Part shown: positions 42,069-54,960 of the stretch, piece by piece
How the letters are laid out: each line of letters begins with the position of its first letter
Position numbering within the stretch: position 1 is the stretch's first letter
Assembly: GCA_963170055.1 (NCBI GenBank)
Contig: CAUJGJ010000263.1
Location: 1,794,900 to 1,858,899, forward strand
From: Halisarca cf. caerulea
Taxonomy: Eukaryota > Porifera > Demospongiae > Chondrillida > Halisarcidae
Length of the DNA: 64,000 bases
Direction: 5' to 3'
The notes under the pieces: generated by a model
Told to the model about the DNA's origin: nothing
Database searches by the model: none
What the model saw: the letters and a program-made list of their open reading frames with translations, nothing else
Position numbers and translations under genes: made by a program

Positions 42069-45000
42069 ATGGATTACGGGTTGTCTTCCTCAAGTTTATA
42101 TCAGCATGGAGACATAGTGAAGTTAAATGTGGGTGGTAGAAGGTGAGTTTTGGATGTCGATTTGGTGGCGTAGACTTAAATACCACAATTACGTTATTTT
42201 AGATTCACAACTTCTAGACAAACACTGACTTGGGTTCAAGATTCATTTTTCTCAAGGTAGGCCGTACGGTGTGCAATGTGTGTGAAATGTTTGTTGTAAA
42301 TGTCATGTGACAATCACATGATTTATGATACGTACGTATAACAGTACTGTAATGATTATTGCATTACCCATCTTATATGTAGTTTATTGAGTGGCCGAAT
42401 CCCATCCTTGAAAGATGAAGCAGGAGCTGTGAGTGCTGGTTCATTCCGTGTAGCTGCATACAGCACATAGTAATGTAGCTTTTTGTTTCACCAGATTTTT
42501 GTTGACCGGGATCCAGATGTGTTTGTCCCCATCCTTCATTTTCTCCGCAGTAGGGAAGTGAACCTGAGGTAAGCCACTTCCACACACTTAAAGGGAAACT
42601 TGTGAAATGTATTGGTTGGATTGACTGAGATCATCAGTACTGAGGCTGTGTGTGTGTGTGTGCAGGTTATACATATGTACATGTGTAATTTTAAACACTT
42701 CATTGATGAGATAATGGAATGAGGATGCCAACTATGGTCGTTTGTATGTGATCGGATGTTACAAAGGAATTCCATTTCCACTTGGTTTAAGCATGAGCAG
42801 GAAATGATTAATTGATGTCATTTAATGGAACTTGAAACCATTAATTTTTAAATTATTGGAGTGTGTGCATTGATTGGTTGAGGGTCATGCTCGTGTATGG
42901 TGGAAGTCGATCATACCTCTCTCTAAGGATGTGATGTATGTGTGTGAGGATGTGGTTTAGCAGATGTAAACAGTGTGTGTTCTCTTGTGGTTTGGTTGCT
43001 GTAGAGGGATGGATGTGAAGACACTGCGCAGTGAAGCAGAGTTCTACTCTATTACTCCTTTGGGTATGTCTATCCATTCATTTGTAATGCAAGCATCCTT
43101 TCTATTGTACATGTGTGTACATGCCCGTCTTACTGGTACTGCACTGTGCTGTACTGTATTATATGGTACTAGTATATTGTACTGTGTAGAGCTACGTACG
43201 TATGTGGTGCTGTGTGGTGTTGTGTGATGCTATGTATGTTCCTCATGTTCTCTACGTACATATGTACCACATTGATGTGATGTCATCCCATGATGGGGAT
43301 GCCGTACAGCAATGGGATGTTCTGTTGTTTGTATTAATTTTGTATTAGTAAAGCGCCTGATGTTGTGTGAAGACGTCACACGAACTTCCTGTGGTGGGAT
43401 CTTGTTTGTTGGGAGCATTGCCCCTCCTATCCATCTCTCAACATTGGATGGACCTCCCTCAGCTCTTCTGCCTCCTTACAAGCTATCCAGTAAGCACAAG
43501 CTACATATGTATGTAGTTTGTCATAATATTATGATAGTCATGTGTGATAGTCATGTGATGGTCATGTGATGGTTGTAAAACACTGCTTTAATGATCAATG
43601 CATGTCAATGGTGTGTTATTTTGACCTGAAAATCACCAAGTATTAGCTACACCTTCAATGGAGTGGTTTAACCTGTAAAATTCCTAAACAAAGACTGTGT
43701 CAAAGGAAATGAGGTTAGGTTTGATGCAAATAAGGACCTTGACCGCACTGTCTCCGCGGATGCAATGTAGGAACAGCTGGTGTATTGATTGCTTAGACAT
43801 GTGTAGCAAAGGTGGATCCAGGGTACTTTGATACCTCTTCCTGGCAGACTGAAGTACGTATATCACATCACACATGTAAGCAGTGCATGGGGTAAACAAA
43901 GCCTTAAATTTTGTGCGAAGAGCCAGCTGTTGGTATATTTCAAGTTACATACATACAGAATCTCAGCCACCAGCCCTTACTGTACCATCAAGATTATTTT
44001 CTAGGCTTGTGCTTACCATTTTGAAAGTTTCTAGGGTTTTTTTTTCACTGTTAGTCTACATTACATCCAGCCAACTCGTTGATCAGCTTACATCCAGCCA
44101 ACTCGTTGATCAGCTAGTTGTAAAATGTCTTCCACAAAGTCCCAATTGCTTTGCAACAAGATTTTGCCTATTTCCTGCTGAGTGAATTACCTGATATTGA
44201 TTACATGAGGTCAGGGTATTGTGGTTGTTCAAACAGAATTTGTATTAATGTTGTCATTTAGGTAAATGGTTTATTGTATCACTAATGCTAATGTAGTTAT
44301 GGGTCACCACAAGGTGGTTCGTAGGAGCAAAGTCAAACCATGGTGAATCACCATTTAGGATTCCCCAACCCTCCATCATGCAAGTCACTACTTTGTGAAC
44401 TGTTCAATAACTTACCACCCTCCCTCCACCTTGCATACTCCCCTGGTCACCACCACCCTTACTACAGCTTTGCTCCATTTCTCCCTCCACCCATCATCGC
44501 CTGCCCCTTATCCTTCACCCTTCACCCATCCCTCCACCTCCTCTCTCATCACCCTCCCTTCACCCATTACCCCCCCTGTCCATACTCCCTACTGCAGGTG
44601 ATGTTAACAAGAATGTGAGACAAATTGTTTGTCATGGGAACTGCATGGCTACTGTCTATGCACAAGTTATCTTTGTGTATTCTCTGTGAGTTATTACTGC
44701 TTGCTAGCTTTGTCTATGTACGTACGTATATGTGCACAATGCATGTGGTCTAGTTGTTGTGTGGAGAGTGTCTGGGGAGTGATGGGGAGTTTCTGGTGTG
44801 GAGTGATGGAGAGTTTCTGGTGGAGAGTGGTGGAGTCTCTGGTGGGAAGTGGTAGAGTCTCTGGTGTGGAGTGGTGGAGAGCTCTGGTGTGGAGTGGTGG
44901 GGAGTGGTGGAGTCTCTGGTGGGGAGTGATGGAGAGTTTCTGGTGGAGAGTGGTGGAGTCTCTGGTGGGGAGTGATGGAGAGATTCTGGTGGAGAGTGGT

Positions 45001-48000
45001 GGAGTCTCTGGTGGGGAGTGGTAGAGTCTCTGGTGTGGAGTGGTGGAGAGCTCTGGTGGGGAGTGGTGGAGTCTCTGGTGGGGAGTGGTGGAGAGTCTGG
45101 TGGGGAGTGGTGGAGTCTCTGGTGGGGAGTAGTGGGTTCTCTGGTGGGGAGTGGTGGAGTCTCTGGTGTGGAGTGGTGGAGAGCTCTGGTGGGGAGTGGT
45201 GGAGTCTCTGGTGGGGAGTAGTGGTGTAGTCTCTGGTGGGGAGTAGTGGAGAGCTCTAGTGGGGAGTGGTGGAGAGCTCTGGTGTGGAGTGGTGGAGAGT
45301 GGTAGAGAGCTCTGGTGGGGAGTGGTGGAGTCTCTGGTGGGGAGTAGTGATGGAGAGCTCTGGTGGGGAGTGGTGGAGTCTCTGGTGGGGAGTGGTGGAG
45401 AGCTCTGGTGAGGAGTGATGGAGAGTCTTTGGTATGTCATGTGATGTATCTCTTGTGCGTATGTTGTTGTTCCTTGGTTCCAGGGGTCGTGAAGGTCGTG
45501 GATGGGACCTGGTCTACACTTCACCCCTCTTGGACCGTGCTCCTCAGCATGTATCCTTGAGAACTAAGGTTGGTGGGGGTAGCCATCTTGGAGACAAGCT
45601 ACTAGCCGCAGTCCTTGGCACTGAGGTGCGTGTGTGGACATGCTCTCCTACTCAAAGAGAACTGAGTGAGCCCCATCCACCTCACATATTCTTGATCTGT
45701 CCCATCCACCTCACATGTTCTTGATCTGTCCCATCCACCTCACATGTTCTTGATCTGTCCCATCCACCTCACATGTTCTTGATCTGTCCCATCCACCTCA
45801 CAATTTTTGACTCTTCTGGTTGGTAGCTACCTTTGAGGCCAAGTTCCAAGTGGATCACATGTTCTTTATTGGCTCACAGCTAGTGGTCCTCGGGAATGCA
45901 GGGAAGGTGGCTGTGTGGCAGTCTGTCACTAGACACTGGCAGATCCAAGGAGTTGCCCCTATCTGTAGTTTTGATTCAGCGGGTTCATTCTTACTGCTTG
46001 GATGTACCAATGGGTCCATTTACCACATTGGTGAGCTTTAACTATACACTGTACATACATACATGCAAGTATACACATAATCACCACTGCTGTGTCCTTC
46101 ACCGATCACCAGTGCTGTGTCCTTCACCGCTCACCACTGCTGTGTCCTTCACCGATCACCAGTGCTGTGTCCTTCACCGATCACCAGTGCTGTGTCCTTC
46201 ACCGCTCACCACCGCTGTGTCCTTCACCGATCACCAGTGCTGTGTCCTTCACTGCTCACCAGTGCTGTGTTCTTCACCGCCCATCAGTGCTGTGTCCTTC
46301 ACCGATCACCAGTGCTGTGTCCTTCACCGCTCACCCCTGCTGTGTCCTTCACCGATCACCCCTGCTGTGTCCTTCACCGATCACCAGTGCTGTGTCCTTT
46401 ACTGCTCATCAGTACTGAGTCCTTCACAGCTCACCAGTGCTGTGTCCTTTGCAGATATGGAGAAGTTTCCACTAAGGATGAAAGACAATGACTTGCTAGT
46501 GTCACAGCTTTTTGAAGATCCAAACCATGAAGCTATCACTACTCTTAGTGTTTATCTCACTCCAGCTGTGTGTGAGTTGACATATTTGTTTATGGTAGCA
46601 GTTGAGTGGTTGTTCAGAGCTGTCGAGTGGTTGTTGGGAGCTGTCAAATGGTTGTTGGGAGTGGCCGAGTGGTTGTTGAGACCTAGCACAGAAACAGGTA
46701 CGTACATGTGCATATGTATAAATCTTTTCTCTCAGACAATGGAGGGTTCAATCAACAGTGGATAGAAATAGCCTATGGGACAAGCAGTGGGAGTGTCAAA
46801 GTGATTGTGCAACATCCAGAGAATGTGGGGCAAGGTCCACAGGTCTTTGATACCTTCACTGTACACACCTGTTCACTTTCCAAAGTTGTCCTTGGAGAAA
46901 AGCACTTAGTATCAGGTGTGTTCATTCAGCTTTGTAGCTAGCCTGTGCTACTGTCTGTGTAGCTAGCCCGTGCTACTGTCTGTGTAGCTAGCCGGTGCTA
47001 CTGTCTGTGTGGCTAGCCCGTGCTACTGTCTGTGTAGCTAGCCCGTGCTACTGTCTGTGTAGCTAGCCCGTGCTACTGTCTGTGTGGCTAGCCCGTGCTA
47101 CTGTCTGTGTGGCTAGCCCATGCTACTGTCTTTGTAGCTAGCCCGTGCTACTGTCTGTGTAGCTAGCCTGTGCTACTGTCTGTGTAGCTAGCCCGTTCTA
47201 CTGTCTGTGTGGCTAGCCCGTGCTACTGTCTGTGTGGCTAGCCCGTGCTACTGTCTGTGTCGGTAGCCCGTGCTACTGTCTGTGTGGCTAGCCCATGCTA
47301 CTGTCTGTGTAGCTAGCCCGTGCTACTGTCTGTGTCGGTAGCCCGTTCTACTGTCTGTGTGGCTAGCCCGTGCTACTGTCTGTGTAGTTAGCCTGTGCTA
47401 CTGTCTGTGTAGTTAGCCCATGCTACTGTCCATGATGCTAGCCCGTGCTACTGTCTGTGTAGCTAGCCCGTTCTACATTCTTGTCTGTGTGCAGTATGTG
47501 CCGACAATCATGTGCGAACTTGGAATGTGACAAGATTCAGAGGTCGAATCTCTACACAACCTGGTTCCAGCTCCTTGTCCTCTTACAAGGTGCTTTCCAT
47601 TGACGGTCCACACTCTCTGCTTTCTTCAGAGTTCTCCATCGGTAAGATGTGTGGTAAGATGTGTTGCAGGGTTTCTTTCATCAAAATATCAGGGGAGTGG
47701 GGGGAGGGGGCAAATTTGTAGCTGTTAAGATAATTGGGGCATCAGGCAGCCATATTGTGAATGAGCATTGACTTTATAATTTTCAGGAGAAGGGGAGAAT
47801 CCCTGGATGGCAAAGATGTGATCTTGTTCAGATATGTTGTGAGTTAATCCATTTCTTTTTGACAGGCCCATATGGAGAGGTTGGGGAGGAGCAAGTATTC
47901 ATTCAACGTGTTGTCCCAGAAACCAGTAAACTGTTCGTGCGTCTCTGTTCCACGGGACATAGGTGAGTTTGATAAAGCAAGGAACATCTTTGACAAAGTA

Positions 48001-49011
48001 GATAATACATTCCAGGAGTTACCACCCACCAGGACCCTCTGACCCCTTGGGCTTCATAATGATTCAATCTCTGATCTAATCACACCCTCGACTCTGCCCT
48101 AGGCCTGGCCTGGCTTGGAATGGAGTTTTGCAAAATTGCATTAGTAGAGGCTTTGAAGATTGGATTACCTCTCCTATTACCTGGCCAGCCCTAGGACCAC
48201 TTCAATTAGTTGAATAGTCAGTATGTATGTACATGCGTGAAATGAACTAAGTATTTTCTGTAGGATCTGTGATATCAATTCAGTGGATGGAAGCAACTTG
48301 TCAGCTTGTTCTGTTCATGAGTTTGAAGGTGCTAACAGACTAGGATCTCGGTCCAGACGCTATGTCATAACAGGGCATAGCAGTGGGAACATTCAGGTGA
48401 TGTACTTTCCTACCACCAAACTGTACCTATTGGCACTGTAGTGTTCGAGGAAGTGGGGTTCATACACACACCGCACACACACCCTCTACACACCACACAC
48501 CATACCACACCCACTCTGTATTATTGTCTTTCACTTGGTTGCCACCCCCAGCTGTGGGATCTTACAACTGCCATTGAGTTATGTTCAAAGACTTCATTGA
48601 AGCAATCAGGTGAGTGTCTCCTCCAATTATCTACCCTCAGGACTTGGGAGGGGACATTCCACAGCTGGCCGTATCCCACTAACCCAGGAGATATCCCATG
48701 GTAGCTGAGGTGGACTGTTGTGACATACACCCACACCACCCATCCCCTCCAGCGCTGATTCTTGGTTGGCATGCTGTATAAGCAATTGAGTGTTGAACAT
48801 TGGATGTTTGTCGAGGATATTTTCCTGGGAATTATGATTCAGTTAGCTTGAGACGTCTGCTTACTTGCTTCCTGTTATTCAGTTCTCTAGCTTCTAATCT
48901 AATAGAAGGTTTTGTGTTAGCCCAAGCCCATCTGCTTTCACCTTACTTCTTGTCTTTTGGGTACTCTACCTTTCATAAATTGCATTCATAGCACTTTTTT
49001 TCTAGCACACG

Positions 49012-49080
<69 letters not shown>

Positions 49081-49947
49081 TACATTATGTGCACTTCATG
49101 CTATTCTGTGCCATATGCTTTCACTCTAGGAGCTGAGAATGATGGTGGTCCTACTCAAGAAGAGTTGTTGGACATGCTGTATTCTTTTGACATCAGTGCC
49201 TCCCGTTCATCAAGCTCTGTCAACTCAAGAGCTCCGTCTCCTTCCCCGTCACTCTTCAATGTAATTTGTTCTACTCATCGGCCAAACCCAGCTGGCCCCA
49301 CTACCCCAATATTCCACCGCATGGGGCTCAGGGGGAGTGGTCGTCAAATAGTGCCCGTCCCACTTCGCAGTGTCAGTGAGAGTCCTCATCCTCCCCCATC
49401 CTCACAGTCTGTGTGGACTGATGGTCCTTTGAGCCGCCACAGTGGACATCGTCAAGGAAGTGTCTCTCGCTTGGCCAGACCTAAGCCTGAGCCATTCAGC
49501 CTTAGTGACACAGAGCTACCACGCCCTCTTATGGTGGATACCCCACAGAACTCAGCTTTGTTGAAAGTTCCTGCTAAATGGAATGATATTGACTGTAGTA
49601 AACCTGACCCTATCCCAACACTATCAACAGAAGATGATGTCACCAATGATGATCCTACTTCCGTTAGCCCTCTTCCTGCAAAAGTGTCCTCCCTGTCTTC
49701 TTTACGTCCAACGTCTGTTTTGCCTGTTCACTCACGAACTTTGTCAGCTCCACACAAGACACGTGTTGTTCGTGTCCACTCTCACTCAGACCACACCACC
49801 TCTCTCTGTGGCTATTCTGACCACCATGAAAGTAACACGTTAGCTGGTTCATCTCCGAGTTTGCTGCGCCCAAGTGCACCTTCACCAGTTACAAGACAAG
49901 GCATGAAAAAGCTGCTTCAATCTGACCTCCCTGCTAGTGACTGTTAA
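42069..49947 (+). CDS. SHKBP1: KCTD3/SHKBP1 family BTB-WD protein
   Basis: Single orthologue of the vertebrate pair KCTD3/SHKBP1. N-terminal T1/BTB domain split over short exons: [74 protein letters not shown]-type propeller follows: [141 protein letters not shown] and [11 protein letters not shown]. The last exon (about 49130-49947) encodes the low-complexity Ser/Pro-rich tail, ending [11 protein letters not shown]. Vertebrate members modulate HCN channels (KCTD3) or CIN85-EGFR trafficking (SHKBP1); which applies here is unknown. Five introns carry minisatellites. Confidence 0.93.
44750..45430. repeat. ~22-bp minisatellite (SHKBP1 intron)
   Basis: About 30 variants of GTGGAGTCTCTGGTGGGGA plus GTG, mixed with GAGAGCTCTGGTG blocks. 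Low-complexity frames on both strands are artefacts. Confidence 0.95.
45670..45810. repeat. ~30-bp minisatellite (SHKBP1 intron)
   Basis: Five copies of CATCCACCTCACATGTTCTT plus GATCTGTCC. Confidence 0.93.
46085..46450. repeat. ~25-bp minisatellite (SHKBP1 intron)
   Basis: Fourteen to fifteen copies of TTCACCGATCACCAGTGCTG plus TGTCC. It ends within a few bases of the acceptor of the [10 protein letters not shown] exon. Confidence 0.95.
46935..47490. repeat. 25-bp minisatellite (SHKBP1 intron)
   Basis: About 22 copies of TGTGTAGCTAGCCCGTGCTA plus CTGTC, running almost from donor to acceptor. The unit carries GCTAGC. Confidence 0.96.
49012..49078. repeat. (CA)n microsatellite (SHKBP1 last intron)
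   Basis: About 32 CA units just upstream of the last-exon acceptor. Confidence 0.96.
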
Positions 49948-50122
49948 CATTCCTCACGTCCCACCCTAACTCATCCTTTGTGTGTTTGCTGCTCATTAAT
50001 TCATTGTGTGCTTATCTTGTATTGACTTATTAATGAATATTAATTGAATCAATTGTAATAGCTACAATAGTAATAATAGCAAGCTGTTTGACAACAAGAA
50101 TCCCAACAAATACACCATTGTC

Positions 50123-50129
50123 TATAAAA
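50123..50129 (+). promoter_or_regulatory. TATA box of the TGF-beta-like gene
   Basis: TATAAAA, 49 bp upstream of the ATG at 50178. At normal TATA-to-start spacing this leaves a 5' leader of about 20-25 nt. Confidence 0.6.
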
Positions 50130-50177
50130 TATTGCCCAGGGCATACATCCTGGTCAATACAGCAGTTTGAAGGAATC

Positions 50178-51826
50178 ATGGCTAAATGGAAGGCTTTCTT
50201 CTACGCTCTGTTATTAGCCCATTTTGAGTGGAGCTGTTCAATGTGTCCTAAACTAGACAGTGAACTTTTGGAAGAGAAGAGACTGGAAGCATTTAAAACT
50301 AGCTTCCTGGCTAAAATGAAGCTACAAAAAGTTCCTGAAAACCCCACTGAGACCATCACATCCTTAAGGGCGTTTGATAGAGACACACAGAAAAGCTATG
50401 AAGATGCTGTAAATGCTCTGTCAGATTCATACTCAGGTGTATGCTCCAAGTGCCCTCACTGCAGCAAACCTGGGAACACAGAAGACTACTATGCAGAAGT
50501 GTTTAGGGACGTGAAGGGAGGTATGTCAATCCTGTAGAAGCATGCAAGTCCTTGTGCCACACCCACTGCAGTACTAGAAGCACGTCCTTGTGCCACACCC
50601 ACTGCAATACTAGAAGCACGTCCTTGTGCCACACCCACTGCAATACTAGAAGCACATCTTTATGTCACACCCACTGCAATACTAGAAGCACGTCCTTGTG
50701 CCACACCCACTGCAGTACTAGACATAGGTCCTCATGCCACACCCTCTGCAGTGCTAGAAGCAGGTCATGTACCACACCCACTGCAGTGCTAGATGTAGGT
50801 CCTCGTGCCACACCCACTGCAGTGCTAGACGCAGGTCCTCGTGCCACACCCACTGCAGTGCTAGAAGCAGGTCCTCGTGCCACATCCACTGCAGTGCTAG
50901 AAGCAGGTCCTCGTGCCACACCCACTGCAGTGCTAGAAGCAGGTCCTCGTGCCACACCCACTGCAGTGCTAGAAGCAGGTCCCCGATCACGTATGCAGTG
51001 ACAATTAAATGTGATTACATCAATGTGTGCTATGCCCATAGACGTGGGTGATAATGGGAGAAATGCTGAGTTTAGACTAGAAAAGAAGACGAGAAATGGC
51101 CACATGAAACAAGCCAGACTTCGCATTCCAATCGAGTCAAGCCAGCAGTTTGAGCACTATAGCAGGCAACAGAGAGATACTTCAGACATGCAAGTGAAAA
51201 TATACTTGAAGGAATATGGACCACAGAATCAAACATTATCACGAAGACTAGTTCATGAACAGAAATACAGAGTAGATTCAGACACTGTAACGATTGATGT
51301 TACATCACTTCTTGAAGAGTACAGAGATGCAGCAGATGGTCAAGATGAAGATCATTCATTGGCACTGGAAGCTGACTTTGAAACAAGCATGGATATAGCT
51401 ATTAGCCCACAGGAAACACGAATGACTGTCATCAGTGAAGTTGATAGCGAGGGAGGAAGAAGCAAGCGTCAATCTGATGCCATTAACTCTGATTACTGCA
51501 GAGAAACTCCACAGGAGAGAAGATGCTGTTTGAGAGATCTAGCGGTAAACTTCTATAAGTTGGGTTGGAAGTGGGTGCAATGGCCACCAGAGCTGAACAT
51601 TCACTACTGTTCAGGTACCTGCCCTTACACATGGCCAAACAGCGCTGAGAGGTATCCAACTGTGCTGAGAGCATACAGGCAACTTAATCCAACCAGTGCC
51701 CCTGAGCCGTGCTGCTCTGCACAGAGAATCAGAGGTATCACTGCCATCGTCAAAAAGGATCCCCAGAAGACAGCTGAAGTCATAAACCTTTCTGACATGA
51801 TAATAGAGTCGTGTATTTGTGGTTAA
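50178..51826 (+). CDS. TGF-beta superfamily ligand, TGF-beta-like nine-cysteine class
   Basis: Secreted dimeric growth factor precursor of 375 residues from two exons, 50178-50520 and 51042-51826 (phase 1 junction). N-terminal signal peptide (MAKWKAFFYALLLAHFEWSC). The prodomain includes AKMKLQKVPENPTETI and a two-cysteine CSKCPHC patch. A furin-type site GGRSKR near 51470 releases a ~118-residue mature ligand. Mature cystine-knot pattern: CRETPQERRCC, LGWKWVQWPPELNIHYCSGT, CPYTW, RQLNPTSAPEPCC, LSDMIIESCICG. That is nine cysteines, with RCC and LGWKW as in TGF-beta proper rather than BMPs. Expected to act through type I/II Ser/Thr kinase receptors and Smads. The intron is a 36-bp minisatellite. 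Family certain; subclass inferred by eye. Confidence 0.93.
50545..50992. repeat. 36-bp minisatellite filling the TGF-beta-like intron
   Basis: Twelve to thirteen copies of CCACACCCACTGCAGTGCTA plus GAAGCAGGTCCTCGTG. The first copies carry AATACTAGAAGCACGTC. It starts about 20 bp past the donor. Confidence 0.96.
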
Positions 51827-52194
51827 TCTTTGGCTATGTTGTCACTCACACCTATACATGGAGCCATACATATACTGTGTACACACAGAAATACTCCTTG
51901 CTATTTGCACATTATGAAGCATGAATAGCTGTTTTCATCTTGTGGATCATGATAAAGCAGATTTATCACAGTTTAATTGATTTTATATAAAAGTTGACAA
52001 CAATCAACCTGAGCTGTGCATTTACTTCGAAATATTTGTAGAAGCTATTTGCAAACAAACCTTTTCCCAATGACACATGCACACTTTCTTACAACATTGA
52101 TAATATGCAAATGAATAAACTGTTAATATTATAGTCCAAAGAGTCACATTATGAGTGAATTCTATTGATATAGAAGCTACACACAGACTCTACA

Positions 52195-52420
52195 GCTGTA
52201 GCACCACCCTCACTGTAGGCCCTACAGGACCTGGTGTAGCACCACCCTCACTGTAGGCCCTACAGGACCTGGTGTAGCACCACCCTCACTGTAGGCCCTA
52301 CAGGACCCGGTGTAGCACCACCCTCACTGTAGACCCTACAGGACCCGGTGTAGCACCACCCTCACTGTAGGCCCTACAGGACCTGGTGTAGCACCACCCT
52401 CACTGTAGACCCTACCAGCT
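52195..52420. repeat. ~38-bp minisatellite
   Basis: Six copies of GTAGGCCCTACAGGACCTGG plus TGTAGCACCACCCTCACT. The unit contains the palindrome TAGGCCCTA. Confidence 0.95.
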
Positions 52421-52529
52421 ACTCTGTATTTTTAATTTCTTTTCAGGTTCAGTGCACGGTGATCTTCTCATGTAATAATATTAGAGTTCTTTGTGTTTGA
52501 AAATATATGCAAGAACCTAGCCTCAAAAC

Positions 52530-53067
52530 AGGGGTGTATCCAGGATTTAGCTCGGGGGGGGGGGGGGGGGGGTGCTTACTGTTGCTACAAATTTTGAGTG
52601 CTACATATTTTCTCTTAAAGTGACATGAATTTATCAATTAACCTTAGATTCAATTATCAAGTGAACATAGACTGTTACATGCATAGAGAATGTTGCACAA
52701 ACCAGCCTATGACGTCATCAAAAAGGCCGCCGGTTTCGTCTGCTAGTTTCTTTGCCAGTTTGCATGCTTAAACAAAGAGATACAATAGCGAAAATGGACA
52801 CTTTGCTACTCTCATAGCTCAGAATATTGACTAATATAATCCATGACATGATTTCGTGTTGAAGATCTAGCACTCAAACTGGAAACTTATTTCCAATATT
52901 TTCACTGAGCTCTCACTGAAGGTAAGGCTCTGAGCCTCTGGGGTAGTCTCGTACCTAGACCCTATTCTTCCCTCCAGTTTCAATAAACTGACCAATGACG
53001 TCAGTTCACCTCGGGGGGGGGGGGGGTGCTTGAGCACCCTGAGCACCTACCCTGGATATGCCTATGA
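52530..53067. mobile_element. Diverged CAGGGG-type MITE
   Basis: Begins CAGGGGTGTATCCAGGATTT followed by a G-tract. Ends in a G-tract then CCTGGATATGCCTATG, an imperfect inverted counterpart. Same style of ends as the element at 16343-16691. Interior non-coding. Confidence 0.55.
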
Positions 53068-53470
53068 CAAAATAAGTTTTCCTCCATCTAGAGATTGTTC
53101 GGCCGACATTTACTCTCCATTTACATTAGCCAGACGGATTATCTTGGGGTTTAATAATTTCTGATACTCATTATCCAAAATGTCTGTCAAACTTATTGCT
53201 GGTGCCCCTGAGATTAAAAGGGAGGAAAAGTCGACTGTACTGGACTAAGGAATGTTGCTAAGTAGAGCCTGGTCTCGCGTATTATGCCTTCAATAACACC
53301 GTGCAACGAATCGAGTACGTGAAGTGAATCCGAGGCTAGGTATATTTTTGTTACTGTGGGTTATTGCCTTTAACAAAGCAGAGAGTGCTACGCATTTCAT
53401 CGCCCACAGACGACCGAACAAAAACACGTTCTGAAATCCGAAAGAATGTGTACATGTATGTGTGGGGACG

Positions 53471-53540
53471 GGCCGAGACTAGTCTCGCGTAGCCAGACCC
53501 TGGGCGAGTAGGGTCTGGCTACGCGAGACTAGGCCGAGAC
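53471..53540. mobile_element. 52-bp palindromic mini-element with 9-bp target duplication
   Basis: Core 53480-53531: TAGTCTCGCGTAGCCAGACC plus CT, an 8-bp loop, and the exact complement. GGCCGAGAC flanks it directly on both sides (53471-53479, 53532-53540). The duplication size is that of Mutator-like elements; the class is not provable from so little sequence. Confidence 0.8.
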
Positions 53541-53553
53541 GGACGGGCTGCCA

Positions 53554-53625
53554 CTAGCCCGTCTCCGCAAGCGCCCTACGTCTCCGCCTCTTCTCGCCCG
53601 TAGGGCGCTTGTGGAGACGGGCTAG
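53554..53625. mobile_element. 72-bp palindromic mini-element
   Basis: The 27-bp arms CTAGCCCGTCTCCGCAAGCG CCCTACG and their complement (one mismatch) surround an 18-bp loop. It lies 14 bp from the preceding palindrome. Confidence 0.8.
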
Positions 53626-54099
53626 CTTTGAAGACCATAATATAGGGTGCCAGTTGTGCAGGGACGTGCGCAGGTGCCTTCATTTCCGGGTTGGGGATGA
53701 TGTCATTGCTTTGGGAATTTCCTCTCAACTGATGACAGAGAAGTCAACGCTAATTATAGCTGGTAAGCTGTGGGAGAAGTGGAACATGACATGCTCTGGC
53801 AAGTTCCCAGACTTTACAAACAATAAACTATTTTTTTCAAAGGACACAATCCTCAAATGGTTTCCATTTCAACTTTCAATATGGAGAACTCTACGGTGTG
53901 TGCATTCATACAAAGATGCATGATCTGAGCCCACTAGGTTGGACCACACACACATGGTTCCATCTCATGGAAGAGAACCTGTGAATTTTAATGGGACTAC
54001 TTTTACAACACACGATCAGCTAATGACTAATGGAATTCATAGCTCTACTGTCAGTCTGATCACCATTAAAAGGAAATAGCCAAATGTCGTGCATTTCCT

Positions 54100-54960
54100 T
54101 CCACTTGGCTAACCACTCTTCCAGCCACTTCTACCCACTCCCACCATAGATAATATATAACGTTACTATGCTCCCACTAACCACTCTCAGCCACTCCCAC
54201 CCACTGACTAACCACTCCATAGCTACTCCCACTGACCACCCCCAGCCACTCTCCATAGGCTACTCCCACTGACTAACCACTCCCCAGCCACTCCCACTCA
54301 CCACTCTCCTGTCCACTCCCACTATCACTCCCCTTAATTGGCTACCCCTACTGACTAACCACTCCCCAGCCACTCCCACTCACTACTCTCCTGTCCACTC
54401 CCACTATCACTCCCCTTAATTGGCTACTCCCACTGACTAACCACTCCCCAGCCACTCCCACTCACTACTCTCCTGTCCACTCCCACTATCACTCCCCTTA
54501 ATTGGCTACTCCTACTGACTAACCACTCCCCAGCCACTCCCACTCACTACTCTTCTGTCCACTCCCACTATCATTCCCCTTAATTGGCTCCTCCTACTGA
54601 CTAATCACTCCCCAGCCACTCCCACTCCCACTCCCCAGCTACTCCCTTGGCTACTCTTACTAACCACTCCCCAGCCACTCCCACTGACCACTTTCCATCC
54701 ACTCCCACTGACCACTCCACCAGCCACTCCCCAGCCACTCCCACTGACCACTTTCCCGTCCACTCCCACTGACCACTCCACCAGCCACTCCCACTGACCA
54801 CTCTCCCATCCACTCCCACTGACCACTCCTCAGCCACTCCCAGCCATTCCCCTGGCACCTCCCACTGACTGACCACTCCCCATCCACTCCCCATCCACTC
54901 CCACTCCCACTCCCACTCCCCAGCCACTCCCCAGCCACTCCCCAGCCACTCCCACTAACC
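54100..54960. repeat. Degenerate minisatellite, CCACTCCCCAGCCACTCCCA type
   Basis: Imperfect repeats with a larger block of about 118 bp (ATTGGCTACTCCTACTGACT...) repeated three to four times between 54335 and 54600. Confidence 0.92.

Noticed and set aside
53609..53923. 104-codon frame containing GKLWEKWNMTCSGKFPDF
   Set aside because: It starts inside a palindromic element, matches no family I know, and lacks flanking exons or a signal peptide; kept as unexplained only.
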